Below, piece after piece: positions 16,851 to 28,500 of a DNA stretch of 43,495 nt. The notes below the pieces were generated by a model. That model made no database searches. It saw nothing but the letters and a program-made list of their open reading frames with translations, and was not told the DNA's origin. How positions within the stretch are numbered: position 1 is the stretch's first letter; every line of letters starts with the position of its first letter. Source of the stretch: Lachnospiraceae bacterium UBA1760 (GTDB lineage Bacteria; Bacillota; Clostridia; Lachnospirales; Lachnospiraceae); contig DCHE01000034.1 in the NCBI GenBank assembly GCA_002314775.1, positions 1 through 43,495 on the forward strand, given 5' to 3'. A program made the translations under genes and the position numbers.

Positions 16851-16900
16851 GCTTATTGGGGCATACATTTTTGGGGATTTTTATATACTGGAGGACTACT

Positions 16901-17863
16901 ATGATCAGCGAGAAGATTGCTCTTTCGAAGGAGCGAAATGTTTACCTTACAACTTACTTAATTGAAAACTCCAAGGAGCTTCATCCTGGACTAAAAAGAC
17001 CACTTATTATCATCTGCCCGGGTGGCGGTTATGCCTTTCACTCTGACAGAGAGGCTGAACCTATCGCTCTTAAATATTTAGCCAGCGGCTTTGATGCTGC
17101 TGTACTCACCTACGGTATAAATGAATTTGCAAAAATGCCTGGTCCAGTAAAGGATGCAGCTGATGCAGTTTACTACATCAAGTCCCATGCCGATGAGTGG
17201 TATGTCGACAAGGATAAGGTATTTATCTCAGGCTTTTCAGCCGGTGCTCACTGCGCCGCAAGTCTCGGCTGCTTCTGGAATAATGCAGATATCCTTCCCG
17301 AATATAAGGACTGTCAGGACATGATTAAGCCTGCCGGACTTATACTTGGTTATCCGGTACTTGACCTTCGTGCTTCTACAACTCATCTCGACATCGGTAT
17401 CAAGAAGGATGCGAAGCTTGACGAGATTGACTTTGGACAGATTCATCCGAATATGCCTCTCGAGAAAATATTTGTAATGGACGAAAAGCTTGGAAGACGT
17501 GTAGCTGATTTTGAGGTTGCTATGAACGCATATATATTTGGCGGAGAGTACACCGATGAGGAGGAGGATTTCTACTCTCTTCAGAATCAGGTTACTGCAG
17601 ACACTCCTCAGACCTTCATCTGGCACACAGCCGGGGACGGACTGATTCTTCCAAAGAATTCACTTCAGTTTGCAACTAAGCTTTCTGAGTGCGAGGTTCC
17701 ATATGAGCTTCACATTTTCTCAAAGGGTGACCACGGACTTGCCCTTGGAGATTACGTAACTGCAAACTTTCCTCACGAGGATGTGCCTTGCGTAACACCT
17801 TGGATGGAGCTTGCAATTAGATGGATCAATAGGTGCACTGGCTTTGATAAAGGCATGTACTAA
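16901..17863 (+). CDS. Alpha/beta hydrolase, acetyl-xylooligosaccharide esterase-like
   Basis: A cytosolic serine hydrolase of about 320 residues, most like the dienelactone hydrolase / BD-FAE family of carbohydrate esterases. The oxyanion motif CPGGGYAFHS replaces the classical HGGG, the nucleophile elbow is ISGFSAGAH, the acid is probably Asp in HTAGDGLIL, and the His is in KGDHGLALGD. Such enzymes remove acetyl groups from imported xylo- or glucan oligosaccharides. The ATG at 16901 with GGAGG six bases upstream is the right start; the open frame extends to 16856 without a ribosome site. It is divergent from the GH31 gene and 56 bases before the response regulator gene, so both probably share one transcript. 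Confidence 0.85.
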   Translation: MISEKIALSKERNVYLTTYLIENSKELHPGLKRPLIIICPGGGYAFHSDREAEPIALKYLASGFDAAVLTYGINEFAKMPGPVKDAADAVYYIKSHADEWYVDKDKVFISGFSAGAHCAASLGCFWNNADILPEYKDCQDMIKPAGLILGYPVLDLRASTTHLDIGIKKDAKLDEIDFGQIHPNMPLEKIFVMDEKLGRRVADFEVAMNAYIFGGEYTDEEEDFYSLQNQVTADTPQTFIWHTAGDGLILPKNSLQFATKLSECEVPYELHIFSKGDHGLALGDYVTANFPHEDVPCVTPWMELAIRWINRCTGFDKGMY

Positions 17864-17919
17864 TATTGATAAACATAGCTTTTTAACACAATTTAGAATA
17901 CATATAAAGGGATGATAGT

Positions 17920-19473
17920 ATGTACAAGATTCTTATAGCTGACGATGAGCTTATCATCAGAAAAGGCTTAGCCAAAATAATAGACTGGAACGGCATTGGA
18001 TTTGAGATTGCAGGTGACGCTGCAAATGGCAAGGCAGCCCTTGCATTTATCGAGGAGCATAATCCTGACGTCGTTCTTATGGATATCCGTATGCCAGTAC
18101 TAAGCGGTCTTGAGGTAATTAAGGCTGCAAGAGAAAAGGGTTTTAAGGGAGAAGCAGTTATCCTTAGCGGTTTCTCTGACTTTGAATATGCCCAGGAGGC
18201 AATTAATTATGGAGTTCGCTCTTACCTGACAAAGCCTGTAGAAAAGCAGAAGCTTCACGACCTCTTTGTTTCAATAAAAGAGAAGCTTGATGCTACTAAC
18301 GCAAGCAACGCAACAAAGGAGCTCTACACCACTCATTCAAGAGACTCCCTCCTTGCCAAGTTTATAACCAAAGAACTGGCTCCATCGGAGGTTCTATACG
18401 ACAACCTCAACATGAAGGCTGACTGCTATCAGATTGTAATATTTGACAAGTTCAGCTTCCACGCAGAGGATATGTCCTACAATTTCTCAGAGCTGCTCCG
18501 AGTATCAAATACAGGAATGAATGCATATGAATCCTTCCAGATTAAAGACAAAAATGTTCTTATCCTAAAGGGAAGCCGAATAGTTGAAAAATTTGGAGAC
18601 ATTCTTGCAAAATACGACTCCGAAAATCCACCGGAGAAGAATTCTCCTCTCGATACAATCTTTTTTGCCTGCGGAGAAGTAGTAGATGATTATTCACTTC
18701 TTCCTGACAGCTTTACCAGCACGCTTTCTCTTCTAGAAAGACGCTTTTATATTGAAGAAAACAGACATTACATAGAATATGATGATCCAGTCTCAGCAAA
18801 TGCCATAGATACCAGTTCTTCAAAGAAGCTTACCATAAGCGAATTTGCAGAGCCAATAGTAAGCCACATCCAGGCCTTCAACAGAGACAACTTAGCTTAC
18901 GACCAGGCAAATCTCCGTACAAAGCTTTCTCATGCTCCTATGACAATAGCTGACGAGAAAAACTTCCTCTTTGACCTCTACCTCGAGGTTCGCGAGCGAA
19001 TAAGAATCATATATCGTTCAACAGAGATTCCATTTGTCCCAAACCAGGACGTTATCAGTAAGCTTGCCACAAGCTTCTACTTAAACGAGTGCCTCAGATA
19101 CTTATCCGAGCAGTACGAGATGATTATGTCCTCTATCGGATTCTCCTCAAGAGATTCAATAATCGACAGCATCGCTCATTACATAGACTACAACTACGCT
19201 GATAACATTTCCCTCGAGAGCATTGCACCACTCTTTGGCTACAACAGCTCCTACCTCGGAAAAATCTTCAGCAAGAAGATGGGCATAAACTTCAACACCT
19301 ACCTCGACAACGTACGTATAACCCACTCGAAGGAGCTTCTGCTTCAGAACAACCTTCAGGTTTACAAAATCGCCGAGTTAGTCGGTTACAGAAATGTTGA
19401 CTACTTCCACATAAAGTTCAAGAAGAGCACCGGAATGTCGCCTGCCGAGTTCCGTAAAACCAACAAGGAATAG
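17920..19473 (+). CDS. Response regulator, YesN/AraC type
   Basis: The 517-residue protein has an N-terminal receiver domain (1-120) with acidic pocket DDE (8-10), phospho-acceptor Asp55 in VLMDIRMP and Lys105 in LTKPV. An uncharacterised middle region follows, then a C-terminal pair of AraC-type helix-turn-helices (about 415-515) ending KIAELVGYRNVDYFHIKFKKSTGMSPAEFRK. YesN-type regulators work with a YesM-like membrane histidine kinase that senses extracellular oligosaccharides and activate nearby sugar-uptake and hydrolase genes. No kinase is encoded in the window. It probably regulates the divergent GH31 operon and its own transcript through the intergenic boxes, and possibly the distant ABC importer. 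ATG at 17920 with AAGGGATGA. Confidence 0.9.
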   Translation: MYKILIADDELIIRKGLAKIIDWNGIGFEIAGDAANGKAALAFIEEHNPDVVLMDIRMPVLSGLEVIKAAREKGFKGEAVILSGFSDFEYAQEAINYGVRSYLTKPVEKQKLHDLFVSIKEKLDATNASNATKELYTTHSRDSLLAKFITKELAPSEVLYDNLNMKADCYQIVIFDKFSFHAEDMSYNFSELLRVSNTGMNAYESFQIKDKNVLILKGSRIVEKFGDILAKYDSENPPEKNSPLDTIFFACGEVVDDYSLLPDSFTSTLSLLERRFYIEENRHYIEYDDPVSANAIDTSSSKKLTISEFAEPIVSHIQAFNRDNLAYDQANLRTKLSHAPMTIADEKNFLFDLYLEVRERIRIIYRSTEIPFVPNQDVISKLATSFYLNECLRYLSEQYEMIMSSIGFSSRDSIIDSIAHYIDYNYADNISLESIAPLFGYNSSYLGKIFSKKMGINFNTYLDNVRITHSKELLLQNNLQVYKIAELVGYRNVDYFHIKFKKSTGMSPAEFRKTNKE

Positions 19474-19502
19474 ACCGGGGAATCCCATAAGCCCGCCCAT
19501 AA

Positions 19503-19555
19503 CGTCAAAATGCCAAGCCCTAAAGCAAATTAGGACTTGGCATATTTTTTTGACG
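19503..19555. terminator. Bidirectional terminator between convergent genes
   Basis: TGCCAAG (19511-19517) pairs with CTTGGCA (19536-19542), with additional inner CCTAA/TTAGG pairing and outer CGTCAAAA/TTTTGACG pairing. On the plus strand a seven-T run follows (19545-19551), and on the minus strand TTTTGACG follows. It serves both the response regulator and the giant surface protein gene, which converge here. Confidence 0.8.
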
Positions 19556-19574
19556 GGCAAGGCCCATTCACTTT

Positions 19575-22500
19575 TTAGTATTTTTTGCGCTTTCTTAAGA
19601 GGATTAGCGCGATTCCTGCTGCTGAGGTAAACATTACGAAGAGCAGTGCAATTGGATCGGTTTCATCTCCGGTCTTTGCTTCTTCACTACTGCTTGTTGT
19701 CTTCTCAGTATTCGAACCTGTTGTCACCTCTGAGGTTGAAGCAGTGTTCTCTGTTACATTCTCGGTATTTTCTGTGTTCTCAGTTACCTTCTCAGTATTT
19801 TCGGTATTTTCAGTGTTTTCAGTATTTTCTGTATTCTCAGTTACCTTCTCTGTCTTACCTTCTGTTGTTGTTTCAGTCGTTACCTCGTCTTCCTTCTCGT
19901 CGACCATAGTAACGTAAGACTTCTCAACATCCTCCTTTACCTCGAACTCTACATCATCTGCGAGCTTGTAGCCCTTTGGTGCGCCTATCTCGTGTAATAC
20001 GTACTTTCCAGCTGGTATCTCAACAAACTCCTTTGCTTCAGTCTTTGTTGTGAACTCTGCGTATACAGTGTCTGTAGCCTTATTTATGATTTGGAGCTTT
20101 GCGCCTTCAAGCTGATTTCCTGACTCATCCTTCTTGGTTACGTAAAGCTTTCTCGAGGTGTCGGTGGCATTTACCGAGATATTCTCTGCCTTTTCTACCT
20201 TTACAGGATGCTTCTCGTCGCTTAAGAGATAACCCTTAGGTGCCTCGAGCTCCTTAACATAGTAGCTGCCCTTTATGAGCTTGGCTGTAAAGCCTGCCTT
20301 ACCCTCTGCATCAGTCTTTACTACTCCGATTAAGTCATCAGCCTTAAGGAAGTCATTTCCATGAGTATCCTTGATGTCCTCTGCTGCGTAGAGTCCGTAT
20401 ACTGCATCCTTAAGTGGCTTGTCTGAGTCACCCTTCTTTACGAGTGATACTGTTGCTGTGATTAATTCATTTGTGATGTAATCCTTGCCTGATGCTACTG
20501 GTGAGGCGGTCTTTATGGTATAGGTTCCGTCCTCCTTCTCGGTAAGCTTAAGCTCTACCTCATATTTTGTGTCATCAAGCACGTAGTTTTCACCGGTCTT
20601 CTTCTCAACTACATAATACTTACCTGCTGGAAGTCCGGTTACTGTAGCTGTACCATCTGCGTTAGTTCTCACTGTGGTGACAAGTGCATCCTTTGCTGTT
20701 ACCTCTGTGCCGTTGAAGAGCTTAATTGACTCTGCGGCATATACCTCAAATTCAACCTGACCTAATGCGCCTTCAGCAAAGTCGTAGGTTACTACAGTGT
20801 ACTTTTCAAGCTCTGTCTTTGAAGCAACGTTTGTAATTTCATCACCCTTCTTTGTGATAAGGATATCTCCAAGAATAAGGTCATCTACAACGCTTAGCTC
20901 CTCTGACTCTGTGCCGTCAACTACAATCTTTCCTGTAACTGTCACTGTAAATTCAAGTGGCTCAATTAATGTAACTCCAGCTGGTGCATCAGTCTCAATG
21001 AGTACGTAGCCAGTATCTGAAGAAAGTCCTTCAATTACTGCCTTTCCGTCATCGCCGGTCTCAAATCTTGATACAGGTGTCTCTCTTTCAGTGTCATCTG
21101 CCTTGTAAATTTCAAATGAACAGCTGAGTGCTCCCTCGTACTTTGTACCAAGAATTTCTGTAGCGAATTTCTTGTCTAAGTCTACGAGTAGTTTTTCATT
21201 TGTAAGCTTTCCGCTGAGTGTTACTGTTGACTCCTCAGTATCCTCATCTGCTGCATCATTGTCAATTGTAAATGTAACTGTACGGTCCTCTATCTTTTCT
21301 GGAAGCTTATAGCCAGGAGCTGGTTTTGTCTCAACTAGCTTGTAGGTTCCAAATGGAAGTCCTGTTACATTTATTTCACCATTTACATTTGTCACAAGCT
21401 TACTTACTGAGAAGCTCTCTGACTCAGTTTCGCTGTAAATATAGTGTCCGTTAGTTCCTGTAACTACCTGACTTACGTGAGGAAGTACTGTCTCACTTCC
21501 ATCTGCGTAGAGCTCGAACTCTGCGCCTTCAATTAATATAGAGTCGTCCTCTGAATCAACCTTTGTAAGCTTAATTACGCCTACTCTGGTCTTACTAAGT
21601 ACATACTTTAAGGTCTTGATAATCTCAGTTGCAACCTCCGCTGTCTCTGATGCTGTGGTCTTTCCAAGAATAGAAACCTCAGCTGAGTTAGAGATTGATT
21701 TGATTCCTGGTGCAAGGATTGTACTTACCTTCACTCTGAAGTTTGGATAATCCTGAGGCTTTGTAAGTGTAACTATAATTCTTCTTCCGTCAACCTTAAC
21801 TGTGTATAAATCCTCTGATATCTCAGAAAGAACATTGCCCTTTACACCCAGCTTGTAAAGCTTCACTCCGCCCTCAGGGATAGTGATTCCTGTTGCATCT
21901 GCTAGGATATCTGTAACTGTTACATTCTCAGCATTCTCAATCTCCTCTGCTTTGTAAAGAGCTGTAAGATATGTATCAATGTCCCAGCTATAACTTGAGC
22001 CGTCACCTGTGTAGCCAGTGTCAGTCTTACCATTCTTTGTGATAACATCATTTATCACAATGTCTGTAGTATTTCTTACGCTTTCTGTCTTTACCTCATT
22101 ATGGTTAGTGTATGAAACTCCATTGAAATAGGTGTAGCTTCCCTTCTCATTGAAGCTTTCTGTATCAAGAGCCGTAACGTAGGTAACTGTAATAATTGTT
22201 CCTGCAGGGAGTACCTTTCCCTTCTCCTTATCAGTGTTGAAGGTAAGCTCGAAGCCTTTAAATCCATTTTCGCCAATATTAGGCTCATCTGTAAACTTAA
22301 AGTCATTCTCTGCAAGCTTATCAACAGAATTCTCTGTGTCATAAAGTACTATATCCTCGCCATCCTTAGTCATGACAATCTTCATCTTCTTGAGTGAAGT
22401 ATAGTCCATTATTGCGCTCGCTGAGAGCTCATCCTTTATGCTCCAGTAGCTGCTTGCAATATCCTTTACCTCTGATTCAATCTTCCATCCTGCCTCAGTT

Positions 22501-25500
22501 GAAAGACCTGATGTAAGACTCTTATCAGGAACCTTTGAGGTTCTCTGTGAATACTTTGGCTTAAAGGTTGCTGAAACATTTGAATCAAGCTTAGCATTTG
22601 CACTGCTTGAGATAGCAGCGTTATTCATAACTATCTCTGTTGTGAGTGAACCGCCATCAGCAACAAATGCATCGTAATCAACCTTTGTTGTGTACTCGAT
22701 GATAATCTCGCTATTTGCCTTAACCTTGGTTAAGTCAAGCACGAAGAGATGTCCATTCTTGCCAAAGTCAATGGTTCCTCTTCCGATTTCACCATTCTCT
22801 GTGATTTCTGCCTTATTCTTATAATCTCCTGAGTACTCAAATAATGTGTCTCCCGCCTTATTCTTGATTATAAGGCTTGTGAGGCTTGTGTATTTAAGTG
22901 CGATTTCAGTATTCTTCTTTATTTCCTCTGACTTTGTTTCATCAGCAATCAGATCGTCATCAACACTGAACTTAAGGAAGTCGCTGTCTCCTGTCTTAAG
23001 AGAGATAAACCATGAAACTGTTCCGTCCTCGTTTGATTTAGCAGTCTTTCCGAGACTTCCCGAGGTGGATACTCCGTACTCCCATGAGCTCTTTTCAAAT
23101 ACCATCTCAGTTCCATCAACTGCCTGATTTAATATGTTGTTGTATCTTGGTCCATCGTAAAGTCCAATCTTTGCTGCAGGACTAAGGTTATTCTTCTCGC
23201 TGTAATCGTCTAGCTCCTTCTGCTTTTCGATTGCGGCCTTTATAACTGCCTTATAGTCATCTGGTAAACCGAGTGACTCATAAGTACCTGCAAAGGAATC
23301 TGTGATTGTAAGACTCTCTGCCTCCTTAAAGAGATCATTCCAGTTTATCTCAGAATTATAGGTAATATCAATCTTACCAAAATGCTCATTATCATTTACC
23401 TTAGCAGTAAATAATGTCACGGTTCCATAGCCGTAAACTGGTGTATCCTTTGGTATACTGTTCGAATCAATCTTACTCTGAATCTCTGAAGCGCGGTAAT
23501 ATTTCACAAGATATCTTCCTGTACCCCATGGATCATAGATAGTACCCTCTGAATCAGTATAACCACCGTCAGTAATCTTATTAAAGCCGTAGACCTCACC
23601 CTGCTTTGTAAGTCCGGTTGGGGTAATTACAACCTCTGTACCATTTTCGCTGTTTGTAAAGTGAAGCTTTCCTTCAGCATCCGTACTGTCAAGTGTAAAT
23701 GTATATTTAGCCCCTGTGTTCTTATCCTCTCCAGTAACTGTAAAGTCTGTAATCTTTAAATACTTGTAGAAGAGGTTAATCCATGCAAGGTTGAGAGTGT
23801 CATCCCCAAGTGCCTCATTCTCCTTATCCTCAACCTGAGTCTTGTCAAGGAGTGCAGATACCATCATGGTATCCTCCCAGTTATGATCTACTTCCTCTTC
23901 CTTACCTACTGTCCAGTCCTCATTTGTAAGAGTCCAGCTGTACTTTGAAATACCTGTATTCTTCTTGTTTGGATCATCGTCATCTGCTTTATCTCTTGAG
24001 CCAGACTTGCCAAGATTATTCTCCTTAAGGTATGGCGCTTCAACTAAAGCTCCGGCTGCTGCCCACTTAAGCTCAACTCCACCGTCCATAACCTTCTCAG
24101 TCACTTCCTGTAAAGCATCCTCCTCGCTTGATCCGGTTGACTCTCCGCTCTCCTCTAAGTCAGCTGTTGTCTGGTATGCTATTACGCACATAGTCTCAAA
24201 CTTAATCTCGTGACCCTGGTACCAGTCGATAGTTCTGAACTTAGCCTTCTCACCCTCGGCATGTGTATTGTCGATTCTTACATTGTAGGTAATCTCAAAA
24301 TATGTCTGGGCCGGAATCTTTGAACCACCTGCCTTCGATATCTTGTAGCCGAAGACATTTCCGGTTATCTTCTCGTCTGAGCCACCGATTGTTATATTGT
24401 TGTAAACAGAATTGTCAGTAATCGGTGTAAGTATCCATCCGCTGTTAACTGTACCGTCTGTATCAAGTATAGTCTGCTCGTACTTGCTGTTAGTTCTGCT
24501 CTTTGCAACAATCTTAAGCTTTGTAGCATCCTTATCAAGTGCTGCAATCCACTGATCAATTATGTCCTTATCCTTTGAGCTCTGAATTTCTCCGCTCGCA
24601 CTGTACTCAGTAACCTTATTAATCTGGTCGGAAATGTAAACTACTTCCTGTGCCTTGATACCGATATCTGCTTCTGACTTATAGCTCCACTCGTAGGTAT
24701 CGCTTGTTCTCTTTCCTAATTCCTTTGTGATATCAGGAATTACTGCAAGGTTGAAGCTGTTATTGGATACAACAACTGGTGATGAATCATCAGTGAAGCC
24801 CTTGAGATTTCTCTTTGCAGTATTTACAAGAGCAATGGTCACAAGCTGTGACGATGGTATCTCATCAGCAAACAGCTCGTCATCGAATTCTGTCTCGTAC
24901 TCAATTTCAATCTTTGCACCCTCACCATTAAGGTTAGAGGTCGTGAAGGTGAAGCCCTTCTCCATTCGTTCCTTCATATTGTAGGTGATAGTTACTGTGT
25001 CATCACCTATTTTAGTAGAGAATTTTATATCACCGGTTTCCTCATTGTAGTCAATGCTACTTTCCTCTCCTTCATTAATTTCCTGACTATTGAAATTAAA
25101 GCTTGCCTGATTAATATCGCCATCTGTCTGAGATATTTTTACCAGCATACTGTTAAGGCTGATGTACTTGCCTGCTGAGCCAAGCGTATTGCCGCCCTTA
25201 TCCTTAACCTTAGAGGCTGACATATCATCAGAGATTGAAAATGGACCGTAATATCCAGCCAAATCGCCTGATTTAATAGTAGAAGTCCACTGTCTGCTAT
25301 CCACATCTCTGCCTGTCATAAGCTTCTCTTCAATTGTAGGAAGCTTGAAGCTAAGCTGTGCTGTATCATGATTATAGTAGGTGTTGTAGTCTGCAGTCTT
25401 ATAAGCATTACTCATTGTGCTACCATAATAGCCTTTGGCTGCTCCGCCTGCAAATTTATCTCCGACCTCAACATTTATTGTGAGCTCATCTGCAGCCTTA

Positions 25501-28500
25501 GGAATCGCTCCCTCTGGAGTAGCTATTATCTCAAGCTCAAGATAGTATCTCTCATTATCAGCTGAGTATTTGACGAACTGACTAATGTATGACCAATTAA
25601 ATATACTGTACCAGTTTGCTTCACTTATGGTATTAACATTATAGTCTGCACTTATAGTCTTATTAATCTGTCCGCAACTAGTCCTAGTTCCGCTACTGTT
25701 TGTCGTATAGAAAATACCTGATCTGATGTAGCTGCTTGTATCAAGTCTGTTATAATCCGAATCATAGCCTGCCTTGCTGGTATTAAAGGTATATCCCTCT
25801 GGCAGCTTAAGGTTCAGCTGAAAACAACCGTTATTATAATTATTATAGTAACCACCAATGGTTGTATAATTAAATCCTGTCTGGCTCTTAACCTCTGTGA
25901 CATCTAACTTGAATGTACACTTTACTGAGCCATCACCTAGAACCTGTGCATCATAATCTGCTATGAATTCATTTATAGTATCATCAACTACTACCTGTTT
26001 CTTCTCTGCACCTGTATTTCTATTGTCTGCCCTTGCAGAAATCATTATCTTTTCCTGCTGTTTATGATTTCCGTTTACGAGAAGGTTATCCTCCTGATAT
26101 GCATTGGACATTTTGTAGGCATCAATATTAAATTCCAGGGTTTCATCACCATCGAGTCCAAGCACGAAGAAGGATACCGCTTCTGGCGCTCCAGTATTTG
26201 GATCCAAAACTACTCCTCGCGGATCCGTAAAATAGCTATGTGGTGTAACACTTGTATACTTGAAGCTCTCCGGAGCTGGCACTATGAGGTAGCACTTTCC
26301 TGTAGTGGTGTCCCAGGCTTTAAATACAAAATTAATATAATTTCCACCTAAGATATTTCGACAAGAAAGCTTGTCATTATTAGTCGGTGCATATGGATGC
26401 TTACCACTGGCATCTGTATATCCATATAAAAGCTGAGATATCTGTATGCCCTGCTTCAGCGGTATTTCCTGATATGTTTGAGCTATCTGTGTTACTGTCA
26501 CATTACTAAGTGCGTTGCCATTAATCTTCAGGAAATTTGCTGGGTATTTAGTTCCTGTCATTGAACCGAAGGTACTATATGAGAAGTAATAGTTCTCTGA
26601 ATTTACTCCTGCACCTGCTATATCCTTTGGATCAAGTGTAACCTTTACAAATTCCTCTCCATTAGGCTTTACAGTGAAATTGTAGGTTACCTTGTTATTG
26701 GTAAGAAGCGGGTCGCTACTATTAGCACTTGTAACTCCTGATGAGGTTGCTGTGTAACCCGAGGTTTTAGTGATTTTAATATCGCTAATCTCCGGCGCAG
26801 ATACTGTCTGCTTTACACTAGCCGATACCTCTCCGCTCAAATCCTTATACCCCCACTGAGTAGTTGTTTCATAAACTCCTTTCTTATTCAGAGAAGAATA
26901 TGTGGTCCAGGCCTCATACTCAATTCTAAGGCTGTAGCACTTTACCTCACTTATATAAAATGTTATATATTTGCTCCAGGAAGTAAGGTAATTACTATTA
27001 TTATTTGTCTTAAACTCATCATATCCAAAAGTAGTATCCCAGTCACTGTAATTTTGTACGATTTCTATTGAGCCGTTTTTATCTACATTAGATAATCCTA
27101 TGTTAGTGGCATAAGTTCCTCCAACACTACCAGGATACATATCAACGGTTAACTCCTTATAGTTACCATCACCAGTTTCATCCACATAGATTCTAAATGG
27201 TCTCTTTACTGAGTTATCTCCATACAGAATTACATTAATACCATCTTCCTCATGCAGGAATTCCTTCACATTCATGTTAAGTCTCTCTTCCGGCTTTGGA
27301 TTCTTAATATCGATTGTATAAACTGCATAGTCATATTCAGACTTAGGGTCATTTGAGCTTGTTCTGTCTCCCACTAAAAATGGTCCGTCAATACTCTTTC
27401 CCCACTTAGCTGTCTTTGTAACCTCAACCTTAATTTCCTCCTCTGAAGGCTCAAGAATTGTGTATGTGAGGATGTCACCTGTTGGGAATTCTACCTCAAC
27501 CTTCTTGCCGGCCTCGTACTCCTCTGGAATTGTATTATTGTACTTGAATCCGAATTCAATATCATACTGGCCAAGAGTATTTTTGAAATAAATCTCAAAA
27601 TAGTATCTTCCGTCCTTCTTAACTATTCTTCCGTAGGCAGATACCCTTCCATAAAGCTTTGAAAGAACTACCCAGTTTTTACCTACAGTAAGCTCATCCT
27701 CTGAATCTGTCTCAAGGGAAGGAATAAGCTCATCAGGAAGAAGAAGATTATAAACTATGTTATCCTTTACAAGATGCTCGTCTACCATCAGCTCGTCTAA
27801 TACAACCTGGATTATCTCTGTCTTATCCGGTGTATAGCCAGTTGACTGAATCTTAATCATAGGGTCTGTGCTGTCTAATATGTACTCGGTACTGCCCTTT
27901 TCAGTCTTTAGTGTTATCTCACCTAGATAGCTTCCATCCGCATCCTTCTTAAGAATATTCAGAAGTGACGACTCACCCTCTGCATACCTTGATGCATCAA
28001 TAGTTGCCTTGTACTCATCTTCAAAATTACCGGTTATGTCAAAGTCTGTCTTAATTCCGTCCTTGTATCCAGTCTTTGCCTTTGTCACTACAAGTCTATA
28101 CTGTCCCTTGTTCTGAGAATTCTCCTCAAGCTTAACACCCTCTGGGAGATAGTAATAACCACCCTGGTATGTAAGTGTAGAAAGCTTCTTGCTATAATCA
28201 TTACTATCAAGACTGAACTCATATACGTCAATCTCAAAGCCCTCAAGGTTCATCTCCTCTGTTATAAGGTCTGCCACATTCACCTTAAGCGAAACGCTGG
28301 TATGAGGGTTAAGGAGAAGCTCCTTTGCAACTATGGCAGAGTCAACAGTAATTGGATATACATAACTGTCCGCCTCTGCATAGCCAGAAGGGATTCCGGT
28401 AAGCTTTGCGTAAATCTTTTTACTTTCTCCACTAGAGAGGATTTTGCAATTGCTTAAGCTAAGTATGTCTCCGTTCGTAACTGCCTTTGCTTCCTTGCCC

